Assembly: GCA_043816165.1 (NCBI GenBank)
Contig: JBDRIE010000034.1
Coordinates: 1-64,000, forward strand
Reading direction: 5' to 3'
DNA length: 64,000 bases
Source of the DNA: JAACEU01 sp043816165
GTDB lineage: Bacteria; Patescibacteriota; Gracilibacteria; UBA1369; LOWO2-01-FULL-3
Shown here: piece after piece, positions 44,719-54,301 of the stretch
How positions within the stretch are numbered: position 1 is the stretch's first letter
How the letters are laid out: each line of letters opens with the position of its first letter
Notes under the pieces: generated by a model
The model's database searches: none
Seen by the model: the letters and a program-made list of their open reading frames with translations, nothing else
Told to the model about the DNA's origin: nothing
Made by a program: the position numbers and the translations under genes

Positions 44719-45111
44719 CTAAATTATAAATATATCACCTTTTTCACTCTCAATTCTCTCTTTCATATTTTTGACTCTTTCCACTAAATTTTCCATTTGA
44801 TAAGTATTCTTGTACCCCGCGTCAAACAGATCCTTCATTTCACGAACAACTGAAAGCAAATTCACCGCTTCATAGTCAGCTTTTCCCTTCTTCTCATCAT
44901 CAAGCTTGTCGTAAACTTCTGTGTTTATGAGAGTCGAAGGTGTATGAAGTTCGATTTTTCCATCCTCAACCAATTGCATAACTAAATGTAAGAATTTGTC
45001 ATTCTCATCTCCCACTCCGGAAGGATCTTGTAGCGGAGTATTTAGGTCCTTCTGTACTTGAGGATCCTTGTATATCGCCTTTTGTTGTTTTTCGTCTTGA
45101 TTTTTATCCAT
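44719..45111 (-). CDS. Unknown 130-aa acidic protein
   Basis: Acidic N-terminus then a compact helical domain (KFLHLVMQLVEDGKIELH, YDKLDDEKKGKADYEAV, ending SEKGDIFII). No known family was recognised; its style is typical of lineage-specific CPR proteins. First gene of the operon with 43220. On the minus strand TGC-TATAAT stands about 23 nt before the ATG. Confidence 0.75.
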   Translation of the reverse strand: MDKNQDEKQQKAIYKDPQVQKDLNTPLQDPSGVGDENDKFLHLVMQLVEDGKIELHTPSTLINTEVYDKLDDEKKGKADYEAVNLLSVVREMKDLFDAGYKNTYQMENLVERVKNMKERIESEKGDIFII

Positions 45112-45167
45112 AGTAGACTTGAATTATTCCTTAAATTATAGCAAAATTAAGGCAATAAATCAATTCT

Positions 45168-47240
45168 ATGGACCTCGCTACAGCTAAATCCAGAATCGAG
45201 AAATTAAGGGGGAAAATAAAGGATTTGAACTACAAATACTTCGTTTTGGATAAGTCTGAAGTAAAAGAATCGGTAAGAGACGCATTGAAGCGTGAATTGA
45301 TTGAACTGGAGACACAATTTCCCAAATTAATAACTCCGGATTCACCTACGCAAAGGGTAGGGAGTGCACTTTCCGGCAAATTCAAGAAGGTTAAACATAC
45401 AACCAAGAAAAAGAGCCTGGCAGATGTTTTTGATAGCGAAGAAATACGTGAATGGTACGAAAGGATCAAGAAATTAACAAAAAAACCACTGGAGTTCATA
45501 TGTGAGTTGAAAATCGACGGTCTAAATATCACTGTCCAATACGAAAAAGGCCTTTTCAAAAGAGCAATAACCAGAGGGAACGGAGTGGAAGGTGAAGACG
45601 TAACTCATTCAGTAAAAACAATAGAAAGTATTCCTCTGGAATTAAATGAAAAAGTTGATCTCGAGGTGTCCGGGGAAGTATTCATGCCTCTGAAATCTTT
45701 CAAAAAATTCCCAAAATTGGCAAACCCAAGAAACGCAGCAGCCGGATCAATAAGGCAACTAGATCCAAAAGTGGCGGCCGGTAGAAAACTCGATATGATC
45801 TTTTACCATTTAGACAAAAGTAGTCTCACAAAAATAAACTCTCAAGAGGAAACATTAAAAGAATTCAAAAAACTGGGCCTCAAAACTTGCGACAAATACA
45901 AAAAATTCAAGGCCATAGATGAAGTCATCAGATTTTGTAAAAGTTGGCATGGAAAAAGGTCATCACTTCCATACGAAATTGACGGGATAGTGATCAAAGT
46001 GAATGATTTTGATCAACAAAATCGTATGGGATACACCGCAAAAGCTCCAAGATATGCAGTAGCTTACAAATTTCCGGCAGAGCAAACCACAAGCCAGATC
46101 CTTGATATCGTTCTGCAAATCGGAAGAACGGGAGCGGTAACTCCGGTAGCCGTAATGAAACCGACAGCGGTCGCGGGATCTATAGTTTCACGTGCAACCC
46201 TCCACAACGAAGATGAAATAAACAAAAAAGATATAAGAATAGGGGACACTGTAATCATCCAAAAAGCTGGAGACGTAATCCCGGAAGTAGTCGAAGTAAT
46301 GAAGGATTTGAGAACGGGAAAAGAAAAGAAATTCAAATTCCCGAAGCAGTGCCCGGTCTGTGGTTCCAAAATTTCCAGAGAAGAGGGGAAGTCCGCATAC
46401 AGATGTACAAATCCAAACTGCAATGCGATCGAAACTCGCAGCCTTGGGCATTTTGTTTCCAAAAAAGGATTCAACATAGACGGACTGGGTAAGCAAGTAG
46501 CTGTTCAATTGATAGAAAACGGCTTGGTCCAAGACCCGGCTGACATTTTTACACTAAAAAATGAAGATTTACTCAAGCTCGAATCTTTCAAGGAAAAGAG
46601 AGTTGAAAATTTACTAAAAGGAATACAGGAAGCGGCTCACATTCCAATTGACATGTTCCTGTTTGCCCTGGGAATCAGATATTTAGGAGAACAAAGTTGC
46701 TACGATTTTGGTAAATTCCTGGTATCTAATGCAAAAAAGTCGGATAAAAAGATCCAAAGAGTAAAAAAGGAAAGATCACAGCGATCCATGTTTGAAGAGC
46801 CTGAGCAGAAAGCAAAAGAAGAAAAGTTTTCGATCTTGGATTTAATGGAAACAGTAAAATCCTTTTCATTGGAAGAAATAAAAAACATTGATGGAATTGG
46901 CGACAAAATAGGGGAAATGATCCACAAGTGGTTCAACGAAAAAGAAAACGAGAAATTTCTGGAAAAGCTCTACAAAGTTGGGGTCGTGCTAAAAATTGAC
47001 CATTTAAAAACTTCACACAAGCTGGAAGGCAAAAGTTTTGTCATCACAGGGTCATTAGCAACAACGACCAGAGATCAAGCTAAGACCAAAATCAAACAAG
47101 CAGGAGGCAAAGTTCATTCCTCAATCACAAAAGATACCAACTACCTGGTAGCAGGAGAATCTCCGGGCTCAAAATTAAAAAAAGCCCAAGAACTGGGCAT
47201 CAAAATTATCAGTGAAAATGAGCTAAACAAAATGCTCTAG
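45168..47240 (+). CDS. ligA: NAD+-dependent DNA ligase
   Basis: 690 aa. Adenylated Lys in ELKIDGLNI (about 115), OB fold, four-Cys zinc finger (CPVCGS and CTNPNC, about 395-420), HhH domain and C-terminal BRCT (about 615-690, GKSFVITGSLATTTRD). A lysine-rich insert of about 35 residues lies within the HhH region (about 525-560). Seals nicks in replication and repair. Confidence 0.97.
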   Translation: MDLATAKSRIEKLRGKIKDLNYKYFVLDKSEVKESVRDALKRELIELETQFPKLITPDSPTQRVGSALSGKFKKVKHTTKKKSLADVFDSEEIREWYERIKKLTKKPLEFICELKIDGLNITVQYEKGLFKRAITRGNGVEGEDVTHSVKTIESIPLELNEKVDLEVSGEVFMPLKSFKKFPKLANPRNAAAGSIRQLDPKVAAGRKLDMIFYHLDKSSLTKINSQEETLKEFKKLGLKTCDKYKKFKAIDEVIRFCKSWHGKRSSLPYEIDGIVIKVNDFDQQNRMGYTAKAPRYAVAYKFPAEQTTSQILDIVLQIGRTGAVTPVAVMKPTAVAGSIVSRATLHNEDEINKKDIRIGDTVIIQKAGDVIPEVVEVMKDLRTGKEKKFKFPKQCPVCGSKISREEGKSAYRCTNPNCNAIETRSLGHFVSKKGFNIDGLGKQVAVQLIENGLVQDPADIFTLKNEDLLKLESFKEKRVENLLKGIQEAAHIPIDMFLFALGIRYLGEQSCYDFGKFLVSNAKKSDKKIQRVKKERSQRSMFEEPEQKAKEEKFSILDLMETVKSFSLEEIKNIDGIGDKIGEMIHKWFNEKENEKFLEKLYKVGVVLKIDHLKTSHKLEGKSFVITGSLATTTRDQAKTKIKQAGGKVHSSITKDTNYLVAGESPGSKLKKAQELGIKIISENELNKML

Positions 47241-47248
47241 AGACCTCT

Positions 47249-48709
47249 CTAATCCATTACTTCACCCCCAAAAATTCCAAGAGCTTCATCAACTATATTG
47301 TCATTTTTTACAACCGATTTGATCTCGAGCTCCCTGACTTCTACAAGAATTTTGACCGGCTTACCGGTGACTTCATTGATCACAGCTTCAACTTCGACTC
47401 TGTGATCATGCTCCATCACCTTATCTTTATGAAAATTTGTATTGAATTGGATAGTCAAATCATTTCCCTCCAGTTTTACAGGAACAGCACTCTTCAAAGA
47501 TTGTTTCAGAGAAGGGGCTTTGACCCTTTCAGTAATTCTTGGCCAATTATCCTTGATACTCGCAAGATTAAACATAATAGCACCGGTATCTATAGCTTTA
47601 TGCTCACGCTCTTCAGAAGGTCTCTCAATTTTGGGCTCTGCTTTGGGCTCAACAACAGGTGCTTGGACTTCTTGTTTTGTGACAACAGGTCCGGCTACTT
47701 TGATAATAGCCATTTCCAATGGTAATTGAGGAATACTGGCAATGTGAAGCTCGTTTTGAGCCTCTTGGAAAATACCAATCGTATTCATCAGCATAGCAAT
47801 TTTTTCATTATCATCATTAGCAACACTCTCCAATAATTGATTTCTCAAATTATCAACAAACTCATGAATAAATTTCTTCAGATCACTTCCTTGATCATGC
47901 AGTTCGTGAACAATTTTCAGAGCACCTTTTGTGTCTTTTTTTGACAGGGTATCCATAAGACCATCCAGCAAATTCGAATCACTCACCCCCAAAACCTCAC
48001 TTACTTTTTCAAACTGCAATTTCCCATCAGTAGTCAATTGTTCCAAAAACCCAATAGCATCACGCAGACCACCATCAGAGTGTTTACTAATAGCCTCCAG
48101 AGCCTTGTCGTCGGCAGTAATCTCCTCTGTTTGAGCAATATAGCTCAAACGAGTCATCAAAGCTTTTCTGCTAATTCTCCTAAAATCAAAACGCTGACAT
48201 CTGGAAATAATAGTATCTGGGATTTTGTGGATCTCAGTAGTGGCTAAAATGAAATATGCATGAGACGGAGGTTCCTCTAAAGTTTTCAACAAAGCATTGA
48301 ACGCTTCCTTCGTCATCATGTGAACTTCATCGATGATGTAGGTCTTGTATTTCGCTCTAGTTGGCGCGAAGTTGATCTTTTCCTTCAGGTCGCGAACTTC
48401 GTCAATTCCTCTATTTGATGCTGCATCGATTTCGATCAGATCGATAAGTTTTCCATCGTTAATATCCGTACAAAATTCACATTCATTACATGGATCGTGT
48501 TCGTCCTTCAGATTAGTACAATTCAAAGCTTTCGCCATAAGCCGAGCAGTAGACGTTTTCCCCGTTCCTCTTGGCCCGGAAAAAAGATAAGCATGCGAAA
48601 TATGGTTGGATTTAATAGCATTAACAAGCGTTGTTTTGATATAATCCTGTCCCACTAAATTGTCGAAATTGTGTGGTCTATATTTTCTGTAAAGAGCTAC
48701 TTGATCCAT
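47249..48709 (-). CDS. dnaX: DNA polymerase III subunit gamma/tau
   Basis: 486 aa clamp-loader ATPase. Walker A GPRGTGKTS (about 45), zinc Cys in CNECEFC (about 75), Walker B IIDEVHM and SRC sensor (ISRCQRF). The C-terminal part is short, so tau functions may be reduced. Downstream of a GT4 gene on the same strand, 44 nt away. Confidence 0.96.
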   Translation of the reverse strand: MDQVALYRKYRPHNFDNLVGQDYIKTTLVNAIKSNHISHAYLFSGPRGTGKTSTARLMAKALNCTNLKDEHDPCNECEFCTDINDGKLIDLIEIDAASNRGIDEVRDLKEKINFAPTRAKYKTYIIDEVHMMTKEAFNALLKTLEEPPSHAYFILATTEIHKIPDTIISRCQRFDFRRISRKALMTRLSYIAQTEEITADDKALEAISKHSDGGLRDAIGFLEQLTTDGKLQFEKVSEVLGVSDSNLLDGLMDTLSKKDTKGALKIVHELHDQGSDLKKFIHEFVDNLRNQLLESVANDDNEKIAMLMNTIGIFQEAQNELHIASIPQLPLEMAIIKVAGPVVTKQEVQAPVVEPKAEPKIERPSEEREHKAIDTGAIMFNLASIKDNWPRITERVKAPSLKQSLKSAVPVKLEGNDLTIQFNTNFHKDKVMEHDHRVEVEAVINEVTGKPVKILVEVRELEIKSVVKNDNIVDEALGIFGGEVMD

Positions 48710-48753
48710 CAGATATTTTTAAGGAACCAAATAGTAACATGAGTGATTGAAGA

Positions 48754-49854
48754 TTAATACATTTTTTTGATCTCTCTAATCTTCTTTTTAATTTTCTTCT
48801 CAAAAACATCCCTTGAAAATTGTGCAGAATGTCTCCTGATAGTAAGAGGACGATAAAATCTTTCATTGTACATAAGGCGTGCCAACCCGTCTTCCATCGA
48901 CTCAACTGTTGGCTCAAAGAAAAATTCACCGGTTTTGCCGGTAACTACACTTTCAGTACATCCACCTTTTCCAAACGCCAGAACCGGCTTTCCACAAGCC
49001 ATCGCCTCTACAGGAGTAATTCCGAAATCCTCTTCTCCGGGAAAAATCAACGCACGACAATTCATCAAATATTCAGTAACGGTATCGTCATCTTTGAATC
49101 CCAAGAAATCAATATTATCCCCGGCAATATTCTCAAGATATTCACGCTGCGGACCATCGCCAATTACAATCAAACGTCGCCCGATTTTGTTAAACAATTG
49201 AACAGCAAGATCGATTTTTTTGTAAGGGGTAAGGGTGGAGACAATAAGAAAATATCCTGAATGGCTTTTTGAAGTCTTGAATCGGTCAATATCAACAGGA
49301 GGATATATAACTTCACTATCTTGTTTGTAATATTTTGAAATTCTGTTTTTCACATTCCTTGAGTTTGCAATGTATGTATCAGCCCTATCTGCGGCTAGGA
49401 AATCCCATTCACGTAAATATTTGATAAGAGGTGAATAGAAAACGGACTTGAGCCCGCTAATCTTGTTCTCTTTGCGATATTCATTTGACCAATCCCATGC
49501 ATAACGCATAGGGGAGTGACAATAGCAAAGATGCTTGGTTTTTAGAGGAGTCAAAATTCCATGTGAAAATGCGGTATTTGAACTGATAACCAGGTCGTAA
49601 TCTGAAAAATCGAATTCTTCAACAGCCTGTGGGAATTTATGAACCAAAAACCGATATCTTTTCCTTAGAAATTCCGGATAATTCTGTAGAAAAGAGCACT
49701 TTACTCTTTCTTCGGGAAAAACATCTCCAACCTTGTCCTTATCATAAAAAAGGGTATAGATCGGAGCATCCGGAAACATCTTCGAAAACACTTCAAGTAC
49801 ACGTTCTGCTCCACCTAGTTTGACGAGGAAATCATGTACGAGTGCTACTTTCAT
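48754..49854 (-). CDS. GT4 glycosyltransferase
   Basis: 366 aa GT-B fold. The N-terminal Rossmann domain begins MKVALVHDFLVKLGGAERV; the C-terminal donor-site motif is EEDFGITPVEAMACGKPV (E-x7-E). Family members build surface polysaccharides from nucleotide-sugars. Acceptor unknown. Preceded by the terminator at 49865-49896. Confidence 0.92.
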   Translation of the reverse strand: MKVALVHDFLVKLGGAERVLEVFSKMFPDAPIYTLFYDKDKVGDVFPEERVKCSFLQNYPEFLRKRYRFLVHKFPQAVEEFDFSDYDLVISSNTAFSHGILTPLKTKHLCYCHSPMRYAWDWSNEYRKENKISGLKSVFYSPLIKYLREWDFLAADRADTYIANSRNVKNRISKYYKQDSEVIYPPVDIDRFKTSKSHSGYFLIVSTLTPYKKIDLAVQLFNKIGRRLIVIGDGPQREYLENIAGDNIDFLGFKDDDTVTEYLMNCRALIFPGEEDFGITPVEAMACGKPVLAFGKGGCTESVVTGKTGEFFFEPTVESMEDGLARLMYNERFYRPLTIRRHSAQFSRDVFEKKIKKKIREIKKMY

Positions 49855-49864
49855 ATAAAAGGGG

Positions 49865-49896
49865 GAATAAAAAAGGGCGGCATTTCTGCCGCCCTT
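49865..49896 (-). terminator. Intrinsic terminator of the 136-aa lipoprotein gene
   Basis: AAGGGCGGCA/TGCCGCCCTT 10-bp stem (49873-49896), followed on the minus strand by a run of T. It ends the transcript of the lipoprotein gene upstream. Confidence 0.9.
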
Positions 49897-49918
49897 AATT
49901 TACCTTAATTCAACTCAC

Positions 49919-50329
49919 TTATTCAACTACTTCCTCCATACCTTCAACTACATCACCTTCTTCAACAACTACATCAGCTTCATCAGCTGCTTCTCCCATT
50001 TCATCAGCCATATCTGCAAATGCATCAGCAAAATCACCGGCACATTCTTCTAGAGCTTGTGTGATAGCGGCTTGTACATCTTCATCATCTTGATATTTTT
50101 CTGTTAATGCCATCATAGCCTCTTCATCATCGGCATCAAATCCATGATCTTTGTAGATTGCGATTGCTTGTTCTTCCAGAGCAGGGTCAAAAATGTTGTC
50201 TGCCTGGAAAACAAGGCAGGTAGCTTCAACAGTAGCATCAATAAATGCCTGTTTTTCATCTTTCACTCCTCCCAAACATCCAACTAGGACGACTGAGCAA
50301 ACTGTAAGAATAGCTAGTAATTTTTTCAT
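49919..50329 (-). CDS. Small acidic lipoprotein
   Basis: 136 aa. Signal peptide and lipobox LVGC near residue 18; mature part helical and acidic with two Cys (about 38 and 91). No family was recognised. TATAAT on the minus strand about 39 nt before the ATG; strong terminator after the gene, so it is monocistronic. Confidence 0.83.
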   Translation of the reverse strand: MKKLLAILTVCSVVLVGCLGGVKDEKQAFIDATVEATCLVFQADNIFDPALEEQAIAIYKDHGFDADDEEAMMALTEKYQDDEDVQAAITQALEECAGDFADAFADMADEMGEAADEADVVVEEGDVVEGMEEVVE

Positions 50330-50396
50330 GATTTTTATGTTAAAGAAATAATCACTATTAGCCGTATTATACTCACCTAAAATGAACTGTCAAACT

Positions 50397-52121
50397 TCAA
50401 AATTTAAGTTTTGAAAGAGGTTGCGTATTCAAAATATCATTTTTTTGTAACCATCCTCTCCTGGCAATTCCAACCCCGAACTCCATATAGTCTAATTGAG
50501 AAGGGCTATGAGCATCTGTATTTATAGCAATCTTCACTCCTTTGTCCTTCGCAATTCGGACATATTTATCAATCAAATCCAACCGAAGAGGATTCGCATT
50601 TATCTCCATGACAACACCGTTAGAAGCACACGCATCAATTACTTTCTCCACATCGTATTCCATCATTGGCCGCTTATTGATCAGTCGCCCTGAAGGATGT
50701 GCCATCATCGTCGAATATGGATTTTCAATAGCCTCAATCAACCTCTTGGTCTGCTCTTTCTCTCCAAGTCTTTGATACAAATGAGCCGCAATTATCACCA
50801 CATCTAAACCTTTCAAAACTTCATCATCAAAATCCAAACCACCATCTTTCAAGATATCCACCTCACAACCCTTAAAAATCTTAATCTTCTTGTCATATTT
50901 TTTATTCAATTTATCTATTTCCTTCCATTGCTTCATGATGTCCTTTTTCCCCATTCCGCCGGTGACACCAACGAGAGAAGAATGATCAGTCATAGCGAAA
51001 TACTCATATCCCTTAGCGATCATCGCCAAAGTCATCTCCTCCACGGAATATTTCCCATCACTATAAGTCGAATGGCAATGCAGGTCTCCTCGAATATCCG
51101 AAAGCTCCACAAACTCCGGCATCTTTTTGTTTTTCAGCGCATATTCGATTTCACCCTCATTCCGCCTAATCTCCGGAATAATATAGGGAAATCCAACCGC
51201 CTTAAACACATCCTCCTCGCTCTTGCACGCGACCAACTTTTTCCCCTTAAAAACTCCATATTCACTGACTTTCAGACCTTTTTTCTTCGCAATGTCACGG
51301 ATCTTGATATTGTGCTGCTTATTTCCGGTAAAATAATGCATCGCCGCCCCAAAACTATCGTCATTAATTACCCGAAGATCCACATGCATCCCACTTATAA
51401 GCATGATTGTCGACTTCGTATCGCCGCTAGCAATCACATTCAAAACATCATCATACGCAGCAAAATGATCCATCACCACCCCATGACTCTTCTCCGAATC
51501 CTTCACAGTAATCAAAATATCAATATCCCCAATAGTCTCCTTACCCCTGCGCAAACTTCCCGCATATTCAATTTTCGCAACCTCCTTGCATCCCTTCATA
51601 TACTCAATAATCCGGAGAGCCTCCATCTTCGCTTCGCTAATCAAAGTTCTCTCTGTAGAAAATTTCGAATACTCCTCAATAGCCTTCAAAATCACAGTTT
51701 CGCTTCTAGCACCCATTCCCTCAAGATCACGAATCCGGCCATCTTTAGCAGATTTTTTCAGTTCCTTGATACTCTTCACTCCCAACTTTCCATACAGCAT
51801 CTTCACCTTCTTCGGCCCCAGGCTTCTTATATGCAACATCTCCAGCAGTCCGGCCGGAATCGATTTCTTCAACTTTTCATGGTCCTTGGAATGGCCGGTC
51901 TGTACCAATTCAACAATCATTGCTTTCAAGCCCTGCCCAATCCCGGGAATTTTTGGTAAATCATTCGGAGCTTTGTCTACAATATCTCGCAGATCGCGAG
52001 GAGAATTCAAAATGTTCAAAGCAGCCTTCCTGTAAGCATTTATACGAAAAACATTACCTCCCTGGATATCAAGGATGTCGGCAACTTCATCAAACACTTT
52101 TGCTATCGCTTTGTTATCCAT
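50397..52121 (-). CDS. polX: PolX-type DNA polymerase with PHP domain
   Basis: 574 aa. HhH and palm of family X (GSLRRGKETIGDIDILI carries the metal Asp pair, about 186-200) and a C-terminal PHP phosphoesterase (DLHCHSTYSDGKYS, about 340) with 3'-5' exonuclease or endonuclease activity in the family. Role: gap filling in base-excision repair. Its start overlaps the GT4 gene before it by 8 nt. Confidence 0.95.
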   Translation of the reverse strand: MDNKAIAKVFDEVADILDIQGGNVFRINAYRKAALNILNSPRDLRDIVDKAPNDLPKIPGIGQGLKAMIVELVQTGHSKDHEKLKKSIPAGLLEMLHIRSLGPKKVKMLYGKLGVKSIKELKKSAKDGRIRDLEGMGARSETVILKAIEEYSKFSTERTLISEAKMEALRIIEYMKGCKEVAKIEYAGSLRRGKETIGDIDILITVKDSEKSHGVVMDHFAAYDDVLNVIASGDTKSTIMLISGMHVDLRVINDDSFGAAMHYFTGNKQHNIKIRDIAKKKGLKVSEYGVFKGKKLVACKSEEDVFKAVGFPYIIPEIRRNEGEIEYALKNKKMPEFVELSDIRGDLHCHSTYSDGKYSVEEMTLAMIAKGYEYFAMTDHSSLVGVTGGMGKKDIMKQWKEIDKLNKKYDKKIKIFKGCEVDILKDGGLDFDDEVLKGLDVVIIAAHLYQRLGEKEQTKRLIEAIENPYSTMMAHPSGRLINKRPMMEYDVEKVIDACASNGVVMEINANPLRLDLIDKYVRIAKDKGVKIAINTDAHSPSQLDYMEFGVGIARRGWLQKNDILNTQPLSKLKF

Positions 52122-53220
52122 TTGTAATAATTTTTAATGTTTGATTTGCCGCTTTCTTCCACGTAAATGATTTTAATCTTTCCGTCCCCAGATGAACAAG
52201 CTTTTTCGCAAAATCCTTGTCATCAACAAGTCTCTCGAGAGCCGCTGTCATAACTTCCCGATCATAAGGATCAACATAATAAGCACCGTCTCCGGCAACT
52301 TCCGGTAAACACGAAAAATGGGAAGTCAAAACCGGCTTTTTATGATGAAACGCTTCCAGAATAGGTAAACCAAATCCCTCATACAAAGAAGGGAAGGCAA
52401 AAACTTCACAGTACTTATAAAGAGCCGCCTTTTCAATCTCGGTCACATACCCCGGCATTATCACACTATTCGCCATTTTCAAATGACTCACGGCCCGAAG
52501 CAATTGTTCGAACCCAACACCTCTTTTCCCCGCCAAAACCAGCCGATATTCGGGATGAGATTCCCGAAACTTATCAAATGCCTCAACCAGTCGAACCAGA
52601 TTTTTCTTGCTTTCCAATCGTCCAACAAAAAGGATATACGGAGAATCCTTTGTAATCTCAAAATATTTGAAAACTTCTGAATTTTCCATCACTTGATCGA
52701 TTTCTTTGTCAGAAACCTCGGGTGCCGTAAAACCATGATGCACAACTTCTATTTTCTCCTTCGGGCATTTGAAAAATTTCACCAAGTCTTTTCTCGTTGC
52801 CTCACTGGGAACGATAATTTTAGTCGCATTCCTAACTGCAAACTTTGTTGACCAATTCAAATAATGATATTGGAAGAAAGAATATGACTTTCGCAGATGC
52901 TTGAATGCGACATCATGAATCATAATCACACTTTTCTTCGGCAAATGAAGCGGAAGAACGTGCGAAGGCACGAAAAGAACATCAGGTGGATCATGCTTCA
53001 TCTCTCGAGATAAAGTCCACAAGGTCCAAAGCCTTTTTGCAGGCAAGACCTTATTCTTCACTCCCTTTATCCCGACCTTATTCCTCGAATATAGGACAAG
53101 CTCATGAGATTTTTTCCCGGAAAGTTCATCTATTAAGCCATTAATAATGTGATAGCTGTACCATTCCACCCCCGTCGCCTCATTGTCTGCATACCTCGAT
53201 GCATCTATTCCAATCTTCAT
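52114..53220 (-). CDS. GT4 glycosyltransferase
   Basis: 368 aa GT-B fold with LFVGRLESKKNLVRLVEAF and SLYEGFGLPILEAFHHKKPV (E-x7-E). Member of the mannosyl/glucosyl transferase GT4 group; substrate unknown. TATACT with extended TGC (53233-53228, minus strand) ends 7 nt before the ATG. polX follows on the same transcript. Confidence 0.92.
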   Translation of the reverse strand: MKIGIDASRYADNEATGVEWYSYHIINGLIDELSGKKSHELVLYSRNKVGIKGVKNKVLPAKRLWTLWTLSREMKHDPPDVLFVPSHVLPLHLPKKSVIMIHDVAFKHLRKSYSFFQYHYLNWSTKFAVRNATKIIVPSEATRKDLVKFFKCPKEKIEVVHHGFTAPEVSDKEIDQVMENSEVFKYFEITKDSPYILFVGRLESKKNLVRLVEAFDKFRESHPEYRLVLAGKRGVGFEQLLRAVSHLKMANSVIMPGYVTEIEKAALYKYCEVFAFPSLYEGFGLPILEAFHHKKPVLTSHFSCLPEVAGDGAYYVDPYDREVMTAALERLVDDKDFAKKLVHLGTERLKSFTWKKAANQTLKIITNG

Positions 53221-53227
53221 ATGACGC

Positions 53228-53272
53228 AGTATAGCAAGATTTTAAGATTTTTTTAAAAGTGTTCGCTAATAT
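53228..53272. promoter_or_regulatory. Two divergent leaderless-type promoters
   Basis: Minus strand: TGC-TATACT (53233-53228), 7 nt before ATG 53220. Plus strand: TAATAT (53267-53272), 6 nt before ATG 53279 of comF. Confidence 0.55.
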
Positions 53273-53278
53273 TCTTTT

Positions 53279-53953
53279 ATGAATTTTTTATTAGACATAT
53301 TTTTCCCAAAAATTTGTGTGGGATGTGGGAAGCATGGAGAGGATATTTGTAATGAATGTTTTCGGAAAATTAAAATCAGAAAAATCCAACAATGCCCGCA
53401 TTGCAGAAAGGAAAATGCAGAAGGAAAATTCTGTTCCGACTACTGCAAAAAAGATTATGTGTTTGACCAATTGATAGTTTGTGCAGACTATTCACAAATC
53501 AAAAATCTAATAATCAAATTTAAATACAAATTTTCAAAAGATCTAATAAACGTCTTTAATAAACTCCTGGAAGCCGAACTAAAAAGTTATACAAAAATCC
53601 TCCCAGGGGAGAAAATGGTAATCCCGGCACCAATTCACAAAAGAAATTTCAAAAAAAGGGGATTCAATCAAGCCCTGCTCTTGGGCAAAGCAATTACTCA
53701 AATCATACCAAATACAAAACTCGTAGATTGCCTGTCAGAAAAAGAATCGCGAGGCCAACAAGCCAAGCTCGACAGATCGCACAGACTCAAAAACCTCAAA
53801 AACTCAATAGAAATTCGTCACCACCCACCGCTCAAAAACATCCTCCTCGTCGACGACATCGTAACAACCGGGAGCACACTAAACGAATGCAGCAGAGTCC
53901 TCAAAGAAGCCGGTGCAAGCCACATAACAGCAATAGTTCTCGCTAGAAACTAA
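53279..53953 (+). CDS. comF: ComF-family phosphoribosyltransferase-like protein
   Basis: 224 aa. N-terminal zinc-type Cys pairs (CVGCGK, CNECF, CPHCRK) and a PRTase domain with ILLVDDIVTTGST (about 190). Linked to DNA uptake (competence) in other bacteria. Its start lies 58 nt from the divergent GT4 start. Confidence 0.93.
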   Translation: MNFLLDIFFPKICVGCGKHGEDICNECFRKIKIRKIQQCPHCRKENAEGKFCSDYCKKDYVFDQLIVCADYSQIKNLIIKFKYKFSKDLINVFNKLLEAELKSYTKILPGEKMVIPAPIHKRNFKKRGFNQALLLGKAITQIIPNTKLVDCLSEKESRGQQAKLDRSHRLKNLKNSIEIRHHPPLKNILLVDDIVTTGSTLNECSRVLKEAGASHITAIVLARN

Positions 53954-54261
53954 CAGCAGAGGGTCATATCGCCCCACCCCATTTTCCAAATCACTCCAAA
54001 AGCAATCGCCGCAAAAATCAAAGCCCAAAGGATCGAATATTTTCTGCGAACAGTCATTATTCCAACAACAGAAAACAAAAAGGCAGGGACCAGAAATAGA
54101 TAAAGAGTCGAAATATTTGTCCAGGAGTATCCATCCAAACTAAAACTAAAAACAAAGCCCGGGAAAACAAAAATTCCGGCAAAAACTACCAAATAAATAA
54201 ACACATAAAACGGATTAATTCCCACAGATTCAGGCTTCGGGACATTTCCTTCGATTTCCAT
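53950..54261 (-). CDS. Small membrane protein
   Basis: 103 aa with three predicted helices, soluble acidic N-terminus (MEIEGNVPKPES). No family was recognised. Tail-to-tail with comF, overlapping it by 4 nt; divergent to the YqeG gene. Confidence 0.65.
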   Translation of the reverse strand: MEIEGNVPKPESVGINPFYVFIYLVVFAGIFVFPGFVFSFSLDGYSWTNISTLYLFLVPAFLFSVVGIMTVRRKYSILWALIFAAIAFGVIWKMGWGDMTLCC

Positions 54262-54301
54262 AGTAGAGATTGTTAAAAAAACTTGCTACAATTTTAACAT
54301 A

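Noticed and set aside
50928..51959. Plus-strand open frame of 343 codons opposite polX
   Set aside because: Antisense shadow of a well-identified gene; composition (His, Asn, Ile, Leu) reflects the reverse of Lys/Glu-rich coding.
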